Source of the DNA: Dehalococcoidia bacterium UBA1152
GTDB taxonomy: Bacteria > Chloroflexota > Dehalococcoidia > Lucifugimonadales > UBA2962
Reading direction: 5' to 3'
Length of the DNA stretch: 7,454 nucleotides
Assembly: GCA_002311285.1 (NCBI GenBank)
Contig: DBZU01000046.1
Span: forward strand, 8,349 to 15,802
Both the position numbers and the translations under genes were made by a program. Under the pieces are notes generated by a model. The model did not search any database. It saw nothing but the letters and a program-made list of their open reading frames with translations, and had not been told where the DNA came from. Positions 1 to 5,761 of the stretch are shown piece by piece. Within the stretch, counting starts at the first letter, position 1; each line of letters begins with the position of its first letter.

Positions 1-1
1 A

Positions 2-220
2 ATAGAGACAATTGAATTTCTAGTTGCAAATGGATATGGAGATCAAGTTTTAATCGCGCATGATGTCTGCTACAAACCGCATTACAAACAATACGGTGGA
101 AAAGGATTCGATTACATCATTACTGGGATAATTCCCCGATTGCTTAAACGTGGGTTTTCTAACAAAGATATAAATATGATGCTAGTAGACAACCCAGCCA
201 AAGCTGTAGCCTTTTACTAA
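2..220 (+). CDS. Phosphotriesterase-family metal-dependent hydrolase (3' end only)
   Basis: This is the C-terminal 72 residues of a protein whose start lies outside the window. The reading frame is open from base 2 to a TAA at 218-220. It shows the end of an amidohydrolase-fold barrel of the phosphotriesterase/lactonase family. The segment DQVLIAHDVCYK (visible residues 14-25) carries the Asp that in this family is the last metal ligand and general base. It is followed by a conserved YGGKGFDYI stretch, IIPRLLKRG, and the family-typical ending MLVDNPAKAVAF. Members are usually cytosolic, bind two divalent metals and hydrolyse lactones, esters or phosphotriesters. The substrate cannot be told from this fragment. 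A HAD-family gene follows 27 nt downstream on the same strand, so the two are probably co-transcribed. Family assignment is fairly firm; exact function is unknown. Confidence 0.85.
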   Translation: METIEFLVANGYGDQVLIAHDVCYKPHYKQYGGKGFDYIITGIIPRLLKRGFSNKDINMMLVDNPAKAVAFY

Positions 221-247
221 TTTACAAACATTTAGTGAGCGAGATTA

Positions 248-955
248 TTGAAATACCAAAAAGTTGAACCCGTATTTAAAGGTGTGTTTTTTGACTTTGA
301 CGGGACGTTAGTTAACTCGGAACCTTTACATTTCCAAGCTGAAGAATGTGCATTGAAATCTCGAGGGGTAAATTTCAATCTTGTTGACAAAAAGGAAATG
401 GTGGGTGGGACTGTAAAAGGCACGGCAGAACAGATCTGCTTGAAATACGGTATTGAAGACATAGATTCATTTTTTATAGATCGACAGCTTGTCTTCAACA
501 GATTGGTTGAATCTAAGTTAGATTTAATGCCTGGGGCTAAAAATTTGCTAAGTTCAATATCGGAAGCTGGCGTAGTGTTGAGCTTAGTAACATCTGCCGA
601 GCCTGAATATGTTTTAAAGGTCCTGAAAAACCACAGGATTGACAAACTCTTCAATACAATAATTACGATGACGGATGTAGATCAACATAAGCCCAACCCT
701 GATCCATATTTAAAAGCCTTGAAGTTAACCTCATTAAAAAATTCCGAATGTTTGGCCATCGAAGACTCACTTACAGGGATTACATCTGCTCAAAAAGCTG
801 ATATTCCCTGTATATATGTAGGTGATGAACATACCGGACTAGAATCTATGCCCGATAGCATATTAAAAGTGAAATCTTTACTAGATGTAGATATTCCATT
901 ACTTAATGAGCTTCACATCGCGCGTAGCATGGATTTTCCTTTGTTATTTTTCTAG
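248..955 (+). CDS. HAD-superfamily hydrolase, beta-phosphoglucomutase-like (subfamily IA)
   Basis: This 235-residue cytosolic protein has all four HAD motifs. Motif I is DFDGT at residues 16-20 (nucleophile D16, acid/base D18). Motif II is the Thr/Ser at 115-116. Motif III is Lys148 in HKPNPDPY. Motif IV is the acidic pair E172-D173 in IEDSLTGI. A helical cap lies between motifs I and II (about residues 25-95). The order and the HKPNPDPY and IEDSLTGI signatures match the beta-phosphoglucomutase/phosphatase group, acting on sugar phosphates or other small phosphoesters; the substrate is not predictable. The start is TTG at 248: an in-frame TGA at 236-238 lies just upstream and no ATG or GTG precedes motif I. 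The ribosome-binding site is weak (AGCGAG-like, about 4 nt away). The gene follows the phosphotriesterase-family gene by 27 nt and ends convergently against msrB, sharing a CTAG. Confidence 0.9.
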   Translation: MKYQKVEPVFKGVFFDFDGTLVNSEPLHFQAEECALKSRGVNFNLVDKKEMVGGTVKGTAEQICLKYGIEDIDSFFIDRQLVFNRLVESKLDLMPGAKNLLSSISEAGVVLSLVTSAEPEYVLKVLKNHRIDKLFNTIITMTDVDQHKPNPDPYLKALKLTSLKNSECLAIEDSLTGITSAQKADIPCIYVGDEHTGLESMPDSILKVKSLLDVDIPLLNELHIARSMDFPLLFF

Positions 956-956
956 A
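951..956. other. Shared convergent stop site (palindromic TCTAGA)
   Basis: The plus-strand HAD gene ends with TAG at 953-955 and minus-strand msrB ends with TAG reading 954-952. Both stops come from one CTAG. The two genes therefore overlap at their 3' ends with no intergenic DNA, and I see no hairpin with a T-tract on either strand around the junction. Confidence 0.9.
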
Positions 957-1347
957 ACGATTTGTTGGATTTAGTTACGTCGATTTCTACAAACTTGAGT
1001 GAAATGGAATTAACGCAATGGCGAGTGTTTCCAGGGGTCAGGTTCTCCCCTATAAACACATGGCCTAAGTGAGCCTTGCAATTAGCACAACTAATTTCAG
1101 TTCTAAAGCCATCTGGATCTGGTGTTCGAACTACTGATCCCTGTATTTCTTTATCAAAAGCTGGCCAGCCACAGCGGGCATCGAACTTATCCACTGACCT
1201 ATAGAGATCTGAATTGCATCTCCTGCAAGCATACGTTCCTGACTCATAAAAATCATCATATTCACCTGAAAACGGGGGCTCGGTACCTCGGCTTTCAATT
1301 ACACCCTTTTCTTCGGCGCTAAGTACATTGTAGTTTGGATCATTCAT
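952..1347 (-). CDS. msrB: Peptide methionine-(R)-S-oxide reductase MsrB
   Basis: MsrB reduces the R-epimer of methionine sulfoxide in proteins, using thioredoxin as electron donor, in the cytosol. The 131-residue protein is a complete stand-alone MsrB domain. It has RGTEPPFSGEY at residues 20-30, the CGWPAF motif at 59-64, HLGHVF at 93-98, and RHCVNSISL at 109-117 with the catalytic Cys111. Four zinc-binding cysteines are present as two CxxC pairs (C41/C44 and C87/C90). C59 in CGWPAF is positioned to act as the resolving cysteine. No MsrA domain is fused and no msrA is nearby. The start is ATG at 1347-1345, 19 nt after the priA stop, with no clear Shine-Dalgarno sequence. It is the last gene of the five-gene minus-strand run and its stop overlaps the HAD gene's stop. 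Confidence 0.95.
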   Translation of the reverse strand: MNDPNYNVLSAEEKGVIESRGTEPPFSGEYDDFYESGTYACRRCNSDLYRSVDKFDARCGWPAFDKEIQGSVVRTPDPDGFRTEISCANCKAHLGHVFIGENLTPGNTRHCVNSISLKFVEIDVTKSNKSF

Positions 1348-1366
1348 GTCTATACCATATCAAATA

Positions 1367-3838
1367 TTATGGCCCAACTGGATCCACATCAAGATTCCAA
1401 CCTTGCGGTATTGAGATTTGCTGGAAAAAGTCAACTGGTTCAATACCGGTTACCGTGACGTCCCATCTGTGTTTGCCTCTCAATCTAAAAGGGTAGCTTG
1501 GAGTAGGCCCCATGATTCGCAGATTAGATACTCCACGAATATCCCTTTGATACCTAAGTAAATCTGCATATCTTAAGGATTCTTTTTCAGAAAACAATCG
1601 ATTAGTATGAGCGTATCTAAGGCGAACTATGCTGCTGAACGGAGGATTGCCTAATTGTTTCCGAAACTGAATTTCTTTGTTATAAAATGAAGGGAAATTC
1701 TGGTTAGCAGCGCACAATATCGCGTAATTGTTTGCCTGATATGTTTGAACGATTACCCTTCCACTTTGATCCCCCCTGCCAGCTCTACCAGCCACTTGAC
1801 AAATTAATTGAAAAGTCCGTTCATTTGCTCGAAAATCTGGAACTGACAAACCAAGGTCGGCTGCTACAACTCCCACAAGTGTGATTTCAGGAAAGTGGAG
1901 GCCTTTCGCAATTATTTGGGTACCAACCATCACCGCTGGCCCAGGTTTTTCAAAATCCCGCAGAATATTTTGAACGTCTATCGTTCTCTTTGACGTATCT
2001 CTATCCCAAATAATTACATTAATATCAGGAAAGATCTCCTCTACTGATGCCGCAATCCCCTTTGTTCCTATACCATACTTCGTCAGTTTGCCCTGTTTAC
2101 ACTTTAAACATGACTTAGGCACCTTTCTCCTATTGTTGCAATGGTGGCAAACCAGCATTGCTCCACCATTGTTGCTTTTAAGCAGATAGGTTTCATGGTA
2201 CGTCATAGACATGTCACATCGACTGCAAGTAATGGCTAATCCGCAACTCGTACACCTCAAGTGTGATGCAGTACCTCTTCGATTAATGAACAACAAAGCT
2301 TTGTTACCCGATTGCAGACATTCTTTGAGACAAGCTAACAGACGTCTACTCAAAAAGTGTTCGTGCCCTTCCTTTAACTCTTCTCCAATGTCCACAACTT
2401 CAACTTCTGCTAAATTTCTGTCTGATACTATGCCATCTCGACTTCTAGAAACTCTATTTGGCAACGTGAGTAACTTATGGGTTCCCTTTTCTGCTCGATA
2501 TCTTGTGTCGACGTCAGGTGAAGCACTGCCCATAACCACCGTAGCGTTTGTTAGTGTTGCTAATTTCAACGCAACATCTCTAGCTCTATATCTAGGCTCA
2601 GGGTCAATTTGTTTGTAGGTCCATTCATGCTCTTCGTCGATGACGATTAATCCCAAATCTTCCTGCGGTGAAAAAACTGCGCTTCTTGACCCGACTACTA
2701 TGGGGTATTCGCCAGACTTAATTTTCCACCATTGATCAAATCTTTCTCCGGGACGCAACCCGCTGTGAAGTACTGCAACTTTATTTGGAAATCGACTTGC
2801 CAGTCGCGCTATTATCTGATGAGTAAGTGCAATCTCAGGAACTAAAACAATTGCCCTACGGCCAGTTAAAATACAATTTTGAATCGCATCTATATACACT
2901 TCAGTCTTACCACTGCCTGTTACACCTTCAATCAAAAATGACCCATAATTGCCAGAATCTATTGATCTTTTAATTTGAGTTGCCGCCTTAGATTGTTCGC
3001 AGGTTAACGTAACAGAAGTGAATTTAGGAAATTTAATTCCGGCAAGAGGATCACGTGAAACCACAACATCAACTGTTTCAATATAACCTTTTGCTTTAAG
3101 TCCATTTATCGCAGAATCACCATACGTTTCTCTAGCTTCTGATAGCAAAATCAGCCTGGTTGCTTTATCTATAGCTTCAGCGAGCTTAAGTTGTTTTGGA
3201 GCATTTTTTAATGATTTATTATCTTTTGATAAACAACTTGATCCTGTTTTTGTAAATCCAATATGCTTAACTTTTAGTGCTTTTATAGAAGGAGTTTCTT
3301 TAAATGGCACGAGATTGACATAGCCTTTGCGTTCTAGCGCTTTCAGTGGGCTATCAACAGATTGGCCTATAGAGTTACGAAGTTTTATCACACTGATAGG
3401 AGCATGTTTATTCAAATATGCTAAAAGTTCTTTCTGCCGTTTAGTAATATCGTCTTTCGATGTGTTGGTACTTACGTCAGTTAACTCTACTTTTAGGCTA
3501 TATCCTGTCCTAACTCCGGGCGGTAACATTGGAGATAAAGCATAAAAAATAGGGCATAAGTAAAAAGACGATACCCATTTTGCTAACTCTAAATGCTTTT
3601 GCGTTATATAAGGCTCAACATCAACTACCGAAATGACATCTCGGGTCTGAGGAACCGATGGTGTTGTTTCTAACGAACAAACCACACCTTGTAATTGCCT
3701 TGAGCCGAAGGGAACACGAACTAATTGTCCAGGCTTTAAAATAAGCCCATCTGGAACTGAATAACTAAAGCTACCTAGTCGCCCAGTCGGTGCATCAACT
3801 GCGACCTCAACATAGTTCTTTTGTTTTGAATAATGCAA
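1367..3838 (-). CDS. priA: Primosomal protein N' (replication restart helicase PriA)
   Basis: PriA is a 3'-5' DNA helicase that recognises stalled forks and reloads the replicative helicase. The 823-residue protein is full length, nearer the longer Bacillus-type than the roughly 730-residue E. coli form. The N-terminal 3'-DNA-binding domain spans about residues 8-110 (LGSFSYSVP, VRVPFGSR, LPPGVR). A winged-helix-like region covers about 125-270. The helicase core has Walker A GVTGSGKT (305-312), DEEH box (401-404), the PRYRARD aromatic loop (415-421), motif V GTQIIAKG (639-646) and motif VI QVAGRAGRG (681-689). Two zinc sites use eight cysteines: 529, 532, 538, 541, 564, 567, 577, 580. The C-terminal domain holds LGNPPF (729-734) and the DVDP end. 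All motifs are intact, unlike degenerate actinobacterial PriA. The start is TTG at 3838-3836: a stop lies 18 nt upstream in frame, and the DNA-binding domain begins directly after it. Confidence 0.97.
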   Translation of the reverse strand: MHYSKQKNYVEVAVDAPTGRLGSFSYSVPDGLILKPGQLVRVPFGSRQLQGVVCSLETTPSVPQTRDVISVVDVEPYITQKHLELAKWVSSFYLCPIFYALSPMLPPGVRTGYSLKVELTDVSTNTSKDDITKRQKELLAYLNKHAPISVIKLRNSIGQSVDSPLKALERKGYVNLVPFKETPSIKALKVKHIGFTKTGSSCLSKDNKSLKNAPKQLKLAEAIDKATRLILLSEARETYGDSAINGLKAKGYIETVDVVVSRDPLAGIKFPKFTSVTLTCEQSKAATQIKRSIDSGNYGSFLIEGVTGSGKTEVYIDAIQNCILTGRRAIVLVPEIALTHQIIARLASRFPNKVAVLHSGLRPGERFDQWWKIKSGEYPIVVGSRSAVFSPQEDLGLIVIDEEHEWTYKQIDPEPRYRARDVALKLATLTNATVVMGSASPDVDTRYRAEKGTHKLLTLPNRVSRSRDGIVSDRNLAEVEVVDIGEELKEGHEHFLSRRLLACLKECLQSGNKALLFINRRGTASHLRCTSCGLAITCSRCDMSMTYHETYLLKSNNGGAMLVCHHCNNRRKVPKSCLKCKQGKLTKYGIGTKGIAASVEEIFPDINVIIWDRDTSKRTIDVQNILRDFEKPGPAVMVGTQIIAKGLHFPEITLVGVVAADLGLSVPDFRANERTFQLICQVAGRAGRGDQSGRVIVQTYQANNYAILCAANQNFPSFYNKEIQFRKQLGNPPFSSIVRLRYAHTNRLFSEKESLRYADLLRYQRDIRGVSNLRIMGPTPSYPFRLRGKHRWDVTVTGIEPVDFFQQISIPQGWNLDVDPVGP

Positions 3839-3841
3839 TAA

Positions 3842-3870
3842 GACGCTTTCTGCCTATGAATTAAAGCGTC
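3842..3870 (-). promoter_or_regulatory. Hairpin over the priA ribosome-binding region
   Basis: An 8-bp perfect inverted repeat (GACGCTTT at 3842-3849, AAAGCGTC at 3863-3870) encloses a 13-nt loop. On the minus-strand transcript the 3' arm ends three nt before the priA TTG start. The only Shine-Dalgarno-like bases (AGGCAG) lie in the loop. No T-tract follows, so it is not a standard terminator. It could limit priA translation or act as an RNA processing or stability element between rplS and priA. Confidence 0.5.
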
Positions 3871-3889
3871 GTCTAAAGATTCGCTTTAA
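3861..3889 (-). promoter_or_regulatory. Alternative hairpin just after rplS
   Basis: A second perfect 8-bp inverted repeat (TTAAAGCG at 3861-3868, CGCTTTAA at 3882-3889) also has a 13-nt loop. It uses the same central arm (3861-3870) as the hairpin at 3842-3870, so the two cannot form at once. It starts two nt after the rplS stop codon on the transcript. Confidence 0.45.
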
Positions 3890-3890
3890 A

Positions 3891-4229
3891 TTAACGCTTC
3901 TCTTTAATCCTGGCTCCCTTGCCTGATCTACCTCTGAGGTAATAGAGTCGCGATCGCTTGACAGCTCCTCGGCGAATTAGTTTAACCGCTTCAACATTGG
4001 GTCCGTGTATGTGAAAAGTTCTTTCCACGCCAACTTCTTGGGCCACTCTTCTAACAGTAAATGTTGAACTCAACCCGGCGCCTCTTTTACGAATAACAGT
4101 ACCTTCAAAGTTCTGAATTCGTGTTCTGTTACCTTCTGTAACTTTAACGCTAACTCTGACGGTATCACCAGAACCAAATTCGTCAATTTTTGAATTCGGT
4201 TCAATTTCTATCAGTTGATTAAGGTCCAT
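3891..4229 (-). CDS. rplS: 50S ribosomal protein L19
   Basis: L19 sits at the interface of the two ribosomal subunits. The 112-residue protein is the usual length and contains the family signatures in order: GDTVRVSVKV (21-30), RIQNFEGTVI (37-46), TFTVRRVAQEVGVERTF (56-72), KRSRLYYLRG (91-100) and the basic tail GKGARIKE. The start is ATG at 4229-4227, with a good AGGAA ribosome-binding site six nt upstream. It follows trmD by 101 nt, and the gap holds a plausible promoter. priA begins 52 nt downstream behind a pair of alternative hairpins. The trmD-rplS order is the widespread bacterial arrangement. The priA neighbour is less usual and pairs an abundant ribosomal protein with a scarce helicase. 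Confidence 0.98.
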   Translation of the reverse strand: MDLNQLIEIEPNSKIDEFGSGDTVRVSVKVTEGNRTRIQNFEGTVIRKRGAGLSSTFTVRRVAQEVGVERTFHIHGPNVEAVKLIRRGAVKRSRLYYLRGRSGKGARIKEKR

Positions 4230-4235
4230 AATTCG

Positions 4236-4240
4236 TTCCT
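4236..4240 (-). promoter_or_regulatory. Shine-Dalgarno site of rplS
   Basis: The minus strand reads AGGAA six nt before the rplS ATG. It is one of the few clear ribosome-binding sites in the window and supports the chosen start. Confidence 0.7.
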
Positions 4241-4293
4241 GTACAACAAAATTTAAGCTTGAAAGTACTGATAATTAAATCTGGGCTGAGAAT

Positions 4294-4323
4294 ATTTTAT
4301 CGTTAAGCACTCGCTTAAGTCCA
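4294..4323 (-). promoter_or_regulatory. Candidate promoter for rplS-priA-msrB with a palindrome in its spacer
   Basis: On the minus strand, TGGACT (4323-4318; four of six matches to TTGACA) is followed after 18 nt by TAAAAT (4299-4294; five of six matches to TATAAT). The spacer holds the inverted repeat TTAAGC-GAGT-GCTTAA (4303-4318), which touches the -35 element. Initiation near 4287 would give a leader of about 58 nt before rplS. The match is by eye only. The palindrome could be an operator or just a short RNA hairpin in read-through transcripts from trmD. Confidence 0.35.
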
Positions 4324-4330
4324 CAGTTAT

Positions 4331-5038
4331 TTAACCCAGCTGATCAGTATCTATGCCTTCTAATAGATCGGGCCTACGTTCTAAAGTTCGTTTTATGGAT
4401 TGTTTGTTACGATACTTCTTAATTTCTTTGTGATTGCCGGAAAGCAGGACTTTTGGAACCGACCATCCCCGAAAAACAGCGGGTCTTGTATATTGGGGAA
4501 ATTGTAACAGTCCGCTGGTATGAGAATCATCTTTGATTGATTCTGCAGAACCCAGCACGTCATCTTGTAGGCGAACTAAGCTATCTATAATTACCATCGC
4601 CGCTAATTCGCCTCCACTCAAAACATAGTCTCCTATACTAATCTCTTCAGTAACTAGGTGGTTTATCACACGTTCATCTACCCCATCATACCGACCGCAA
4701 ATTAAAACTACACGTTTATGTCGTGCTAATTCCTCAGCTTTACATTGATCAAACTTTTTGCCTTGTGGGCTTAATAGAATTATTGGTGTAGATTTGTCGA
4801 AACCAGAATCTTTCTTCAAAGAATCAACTGCATCAAATATGGGCCCTGGCTGCAAAATCATCCCTCCTCCGCCGCCAAAAGGGTAATCATCGACACTTGA
4901 ATGGGTGTTAGAAGCAAAGCGCCTAATGTCTAGGCAATTAACATCAACTAACTTTCGTGTAATGGCCCTCCCTACTACTCCTTCTGCCAGCGGGCTGTCA
5001 AACATGTCTGGGAATACTGTAAGAATGTCAAGTCTCAA
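4331..5038 (-). CDS. trmD: tRNA (guanine-N1)-methyltransferase TrmD
   Basis: TrmD transfers a methyl group from S-adenosylmethionine to N1 of G37 in tRNAs, which prevents +1 frameshifting. The 235-residue protein has the canonical start MRLDILTVFPDMF and the glycine-rich GGGGGM (55-60). The SPOUT trefoil-knot segments are LLSPQGKKF (88-96), LICGRYDGVDER (112-123) and SIGDYVLSGGELA (134-146). The flexible linker and C-terminal domain carry DDSHTSGLL (170-178), whose D171 should be the catalytic base, then YTRP, LLSGNH (198-203) and RRPDLL. The usual Pro-Gly after the conserved Arg (R156) region is Asp-Asp here (159-160), a minor deviation. The start is TTG at 5038-5036, fixed by the exact fit of the N-terminus and by GGGG eight nt upstream. 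It begins 18 nt after the mogA/moaB-like stop, so translation may be coupled. rpsP and rimM are absent upstream. Confidence 0.97.
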   Translation of the reverse strand: MRLDILTVFPDMFDSPLAEGVVGRAITRKLVDVNCLDIRRFASNTHSSVDDYPFGGGGGMILQPGPIFDAVDSLKKDSGFDKSTPIILLSPQGKKFDQCKAEELARHKRVVLICGRYDGVDERVINHLVTEEISIGDYVLSGGELAAMVIIDSLVRLQDDVLGSAESIKDDSHTSGLLQFPQYTRPAVFRGWSVPKVLLSGNHKEIKKYRNKQSIKRTLERRPDLLEGIDTDQLG

Positions 5039-5050
5039 AAATTTAACCCC

Positions 5051-5067
5051 AATTGCTTAATGCAATT
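5051..5067 (-). promoter_or_regulatory. Small inverted repeat around the mogA/moaB-like stop codon
   Basis: AATTGC (5051-5056) and GCAATT (5062-5067) form a 6-bp stem with a 5-nt loop containing bases of the TAA stop. On the transcript it precedes the GGGG ribosome-binding site of trmD. It is AT-rich and weak, and there is no immediate T-tract. It may be chance, or it may affect coupling between the two genes. Confidence 0.2.
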
Positions 5068-5563
5068 CATCTGTATCTTGCGAAATGTCTATAGTGTGCC
5101 TGATGACGTTACCAATTACTTCGAGTCCTTGTTCAACGCCTTTGGGACTGCCTGGTAAATTAACAATAAGACATTTACAACGAATCCCGGCTACTCCTCT
5201 AGTTAACATAGACATTTCGGTAAACTTGCTTGTTACTATACGAATAGCTTCAGGTATTCCAGGTATTTCATAATCCAAAACTAATTTTGTAGCCTCTGGA
5301 GTGCGGTCGCGTGGACTTACTCCGGTGCCCCCAGTCGTCAAAATAACATCTACGTCTCCACTTTCGGCCCACTCAATAAGTTTTGCAGATATTAAATCCA
5401 CTTGATCAGGAAGGATTTCTCGGTACTTTTTGGTATAGCCAAATCCTGTCATCAATTTAACAGCGATATCTCCTGACGCATCATCACGCGTCCCTTGATA
5501 TCCTGTATCGCTTACAGTAAGTACCGCGAAGTTAAAATCATGATCAGAAGAGTTCTTGTTCAT
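5057..5563 (-). CDS. MogA/MoaB-family molybdenum cofactor biosynthesis protein
   Basis: The family binds molybdopterin and, in MogA-type members, adenylylates it before metal insertion. The 168-residue protein covers a single MoCF-binding domain. It has FAVLTVSDTG (12-21), EILPDQ (49-54, with the conserved Asp53), TTGGTGVSPRDRTPEAT (76-92, with Asp86 at the second conserved acidic site), LTRGVAGI (120-127) and NLPGSPKGVEQGL (135-147). MogA and MoaB cannot be separated from sequence alone, so no symbol is given. The start is ATG at 5563-5561. The leader is very A-rich with no close Shine-Dalgarno sequence (GGGAAAAG lies about 15 nt away), so a leaderless transcript is possible. It is the first gene of the minus-strand run and lies divergent to rsmH. 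No other molybdenum cofactor gene is visible. Confidence 0.93.
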   Translation of the reverse strand: MNKNSSDHDFNFAVLTVSDTGYQGTRDDASGDIAVKLMTGFGYTKKYREILPDQVDLISAKLIEWAESGDVDVILTTGGTGVSPRDRTPEATKLVLDYEIPGIPEAIRIVTSKFTEMSMLTRGVAGIRCKCLIVNLPGSPKGVEQGLEVIGNVIRHTIDISQDTDELH

Positions 5564-5660
5564 TTTTATGTTTTTTTACTTTTCCCGAAAAAGTCTGAAA
5601 CTTGTTCGAAAACTCCTTGCACCTATCGGTTCATCCTGAAAAACTGTCGGCATTAGGCAG

Positions 5661-5683
5661 ATTAGCACCTAATTGGTGTTAAT
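5661..5683. promoter_or_regulatory. Imperfect palindrome, possible operator
   Basis: ATTAGCACC (5661-5669) and GGTGTTAAT (5675-5683) are inverted copies with one mismatch around a 5-nt TAATT centre. The half-sites TTAGCAC and GTGTTAA resemble the arms of the HrcA-bound CIRCE element, but they are 7 nt apart rather than the longer CIRCE spacing. The element sits mid-way between the two divergent genes, as a shared repressor site would. The regulator is unknown. Confidence 0.4.
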
Positions 5684-5698
5684 GATGTCACGCGCATT

Positions 5699-5727
5699 TT
5701 AACATGAGAAATATTTGTCTTTAAAAA
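5699..5727 (+). promoter_or_regulatory. Tentative rsmH promoter
   Basis: TTAACA (5699-5704; five of six matches to TTGACA) is followed after 17 nt by TAAAAA (5722-5727; four of six matches to TATAAT). This would give a leader of roughly 28 nt before rsmH. In AT-rich DNA such matches occur by chance, so support is weak. Confidence 0.25.
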
Positions 5728-5750
5728 CGCTGTATGAATTTAGAGATTTC

Positions 5751-5754
5751 GAGG
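5751..5754 (+). promoter_or_regulatory. Shine-Dalgarno site of rsmH
   Basis: GAGG lies seven nt before the TTG codon at 5762. It supports translation from this non-ATG start. Confidence 0.55.
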
Positions 5755-5761
5755 TATTTAT

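Larger units (their letters stand above)
5564..5761. other. Divergent intergenic control region
   Basis: These 198 nt separate the minus-strand mogA/moaB-like gene from plus-strand rsmH. They contain no credible ORF and no tRNA. Visible elements are an imperfect 9+5+9 palindrome at 5661-5683, a short inverted repeat ACTTTT-CCCGA-AAAAGT at 5578-5594 next to a T-rich run, and candidate promoter elements for rsmH. There is no mraZ, although that gene often precedes rsmH. Confidence 0.7.

Noticed and set aside
232..654. 140-codon open frame on the minus strand
   Set aside because: It lies antisense within the HAD gene, whose four catalytic motifs are intact, and its translation shows no family motif.
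1122..1322. Short plus-strand frame opposite msrB
   Set aside because: Antisense to the conserved MsrB domain and without a recognisable motif. The same applies to the frames at 3327-3545, 5085-5273 and, on the minus strand, 7206-7397.
2211..2618. 135-codon open frame on the plus strand
   Set aside because: It is antisense to the helicase and zinc-binding core of priA and is a shadow of that conserved frame.
3842..3870. Rho-independent terminator between rplS and priA
   Set aside because: The stem is good, but the bases after it on the transcript are TTATTGCATTATTC and not a T-tract.
5578..5594. Terminator or operator at ACTTTT-CCCGA-AAAAGT
   Set aside because: The 6-bp AT-rich stem lies at the start of the mogA/moaB-like gene. 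On the plus strand the T-run precedes rather than follows it, so it is probably chance in AT-rich DNA.
5661..5683. True CIRCE element bound by HrcA
   Set aside because: The half-sites are similar but the spacing is too short, the outer TC/GA bases are absent, and neither neighbouring gene is a chaperone.
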